NCBI GenBank assembly: GCA_025997075.1
Contig: BNUC01000175.1
Location: 1-6,396, forward strand
Length of the DNA: 6,396 nt
Origin: Betaproteobacteria bacterium
GTDB lineage: Bacteria; Pseudomonadota; Gammaproteobacteria; Burkholderiales; Rhodocyclaceae
Direction of reading: 5' to 3'
Positions within the stretch are counted from its first letter, which is position 1; each line of letters opens with the position of its first letter. Both the position numbers and the translations under genes were made by a program. Of this stretch, positions 5,682-6,396 are shown piece after piece. The notes beneath the pieces are model-generated. The model worked only from the letters and a program-made list of their open reading frames with translations. It was not told where the DNA came from and did not search any database.

Positions 5682-6033
5682 CGTGCTCGATGCCATCGTG
5701 ATCCCGCGCCCACCCGCCACGGAAGAAGCCCCCCAGAATCTGTGTACCGATGCGAGCTATGTCGGCGAAACCGCGAAGTCGCAAATCGAGGCGCGGGGCT
5801 ACATCCCGCATGTTTGTCCCAGAGAGGAGGAGATTAATGCCAAAGCAAAGAATCCGGGCTACAAACCCCGTCGCTGGGTAGTCGAAGCCTGTCATTCCTG
5901 GCTCAATCGCTTCCGCAAGTTGCTGGTGCGGTACGAGAAAACGCATCGAAGCTACATGGCCTTGGTGATGATTGCCTCGGCTATGATCGCTTTCCGAAAA
6001 ATCTCAGGAAAAATTAATATTATTTACGGATAA
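5602..6033 (+). CDS. IS5-family transposase, C-terminal part (orfB)
   Basis: The remaining DDE domain: MLTDARGVPLSVVVCGANRHDVKSLPDVLD, the second catalytic Asp at residue 50 (LCTDASYVGE), and the Glu at 95 in PRRWVVEACHSWLNRFRKLLVRYEK, a strongly conserved block in this branch. Family-like residues begin upstream of this ATG, right at the A7 run, so the part is more likely expressed as a fusion with orfA than started here. No Shine-Dalgarno is evident at 5602. The fused product would be about 285 residues, the normal length. The TAA stop lies inside the right inverted repeat. Confidence 0.85.
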   Translation: MLTDARGVPLSVVVCGANRHDVKSLPDVLDAIVIPRPPATEEAPQNLCTDASYVGETAKSQIEARGYIPHVCPREEEINAKAKNPGYKPRRWVVEACHSWLNRFRKLLVRYEKTHRSYMALVMIASAMIAFRKISGKINIIYG

Positions 6034-6038
6034 GTACT
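6021..6038 (-). repeat. Right terminal inverted repeat
   Basis: TATTTACGGATAAGTACT is the exact reverse complement of 5098-5115 and contains the transposase stop codon. Confidence 0.9.
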
Positions 6039-6040
6039 TA
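6038..6040 (+). repeat. Right target-site duplication TTA
   Basis: This matches TTA at 5096-5098 on the other side of the insertion sequence. Confidence 0.65.
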
Positions 6041-6396
6041 ATTCTCTTATCACAACGTGATGTGGTTACTAATTCGGTCAAGTCGGGTTTTAATGCGAAA
6101 TGGAATAAGCCTCGCCAGGCATTCATAGCGGATTCCCGCCAAGTCTTGCAGGAATTCTTTGTCAATGCGATCAAGCCGGAACACGCTATTCCGTTGTCGT
6201 CATTGAAATGGCGCGGAAAATCGCCGCAACGCGCTAGGTTTGCTCCCTCGATGCCTCGCTCGTGCTGCAACCCGACTTTGACACTTTCGATGCACAATTT
6301 TGAGTGACCCCTAGAAACGGTGCGGGTTTCCTGGCATCAAAGCGCCGAAAGCCTAGATACATGGATTGTTGATTTTCTCTCCAGAAAGCCGCTACG
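6041..6396. other. Unassigned 356-bp stretch after the insertion sequence
   Basis: Two frames cover most of it, a plus one from a GTG at 6062 to 6307 and a minus one from 6297 back into the insertion sequence to 6004. They overlap each other and neither shows a family I recognise or a good ribosome binding site. The minus frame would read through the right IS end, so it cannot be an old native gene as it stands. A 5-3-5 palindrome ATCAC-AAC-GTGAT lies at 6049-6061. It could be the remains of a decayed gene or mobile element; I cannot say which. Confidence 0.4.

Larger units (their letters stand above)
5099..6037 (+). mobile_element. IS5-family insertion sequence, about 939 bp, complete
   Basis: The element is bounded by perfect inverted repeats of 17-18 bp, flanked by TTA duplications, and filled by a DDE transposase of the IS5 family (IS1031/IS427-like). 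It lies in the non-coding stretch after the REP-like hairpin, so it interrupts no recognisable gene; the pre-insertion site would be ...CCCTGC-TTA-ATTCTC... . The intact ends and clean duplication suggest a fairly recent insertion. The transposase frame is broken once at a run of seven A. Confidence 0.9.

Noticed and set aside
5127..5720. Minus-strand frame of 197 codons inside the insertion sequence
   Set aside because: It is antisense to the transposase and resembles no family.
6004..6297. Minus-strand frame of 97 codons at the right end
   Set aside because: It crosses the right inverted repeat of the insertion sequence, overlaps an equally long plus frame, and has no recognisable family.

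Overview
The window looks like chromosomal DNA from a proteobacterium, most likely a betaproteobacterium. The reasons are moderately GC-rich genes separated by short AT-rich control regions, a divergent LysR regulator/CoA-transferase arrangement common in Burkholderiales, a proteobacterial REP-like hairpin, and an IS5-family insertion sequence. The taxonomic placement is an inference from style only.

Layout: (1) Positions 1-46 (minus) hold the first 15 codons of a gene that runs off the window. (2) Positions 108-1945 (minus) hold two overlapping CaiB/BaiF class III CoA-transferase genes. The upstream one is full length but lacks the catalytic aspartate. The downstream one keeps the aspartate but stops after 228 residues, about half the family length. 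(3) A 128-bp AT-rich divergent control region follows, then a LysR-type regulator on plus (2074-2979). (4) Positions 2980-3265 hold a hairpin, two tandem 6-3-6 palindromes and a promoter whose A-tract/-35 block matches 22 of 25 bases with the block upstream of the CoA-transferase operon. (5) A single-chain ATP-dependent dihydroxyacetone-kinase-type enzyme (3266-4963, DhaK and DhaL domains fused) follows, preceded by an 8-codon leader ORF that overlaps its start codon as ATGA. (6) A REP-like hairpin with a T-run lies after the kinase. (7) A complete IS5-family element (5099-6037) has matching inverted repeats and a TTA target duplication; its transposase is split into two frames at a run of seven A. 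(8) The last 356 bp hold no gene I can recognise.

Working picture: the LysR protein probably controls both the divergent CoA-transferase operon and the kinase gene, because the two share a near-identical promoter block at almost the same distance from their start codons. This suggests one catabolic locus in which a short ketose (dihydroxyacetone or a relative) is phosphorylated and an organic acid is activated by CoA transfer. The actual substrates cannot be read from sequence. No RNA genes or CRISPR arrays were seen. The least ordinary points are the complementary defects of the two CoA-transferase subunits, the shared promoter block, and the leader ORF coupled to the kinase.
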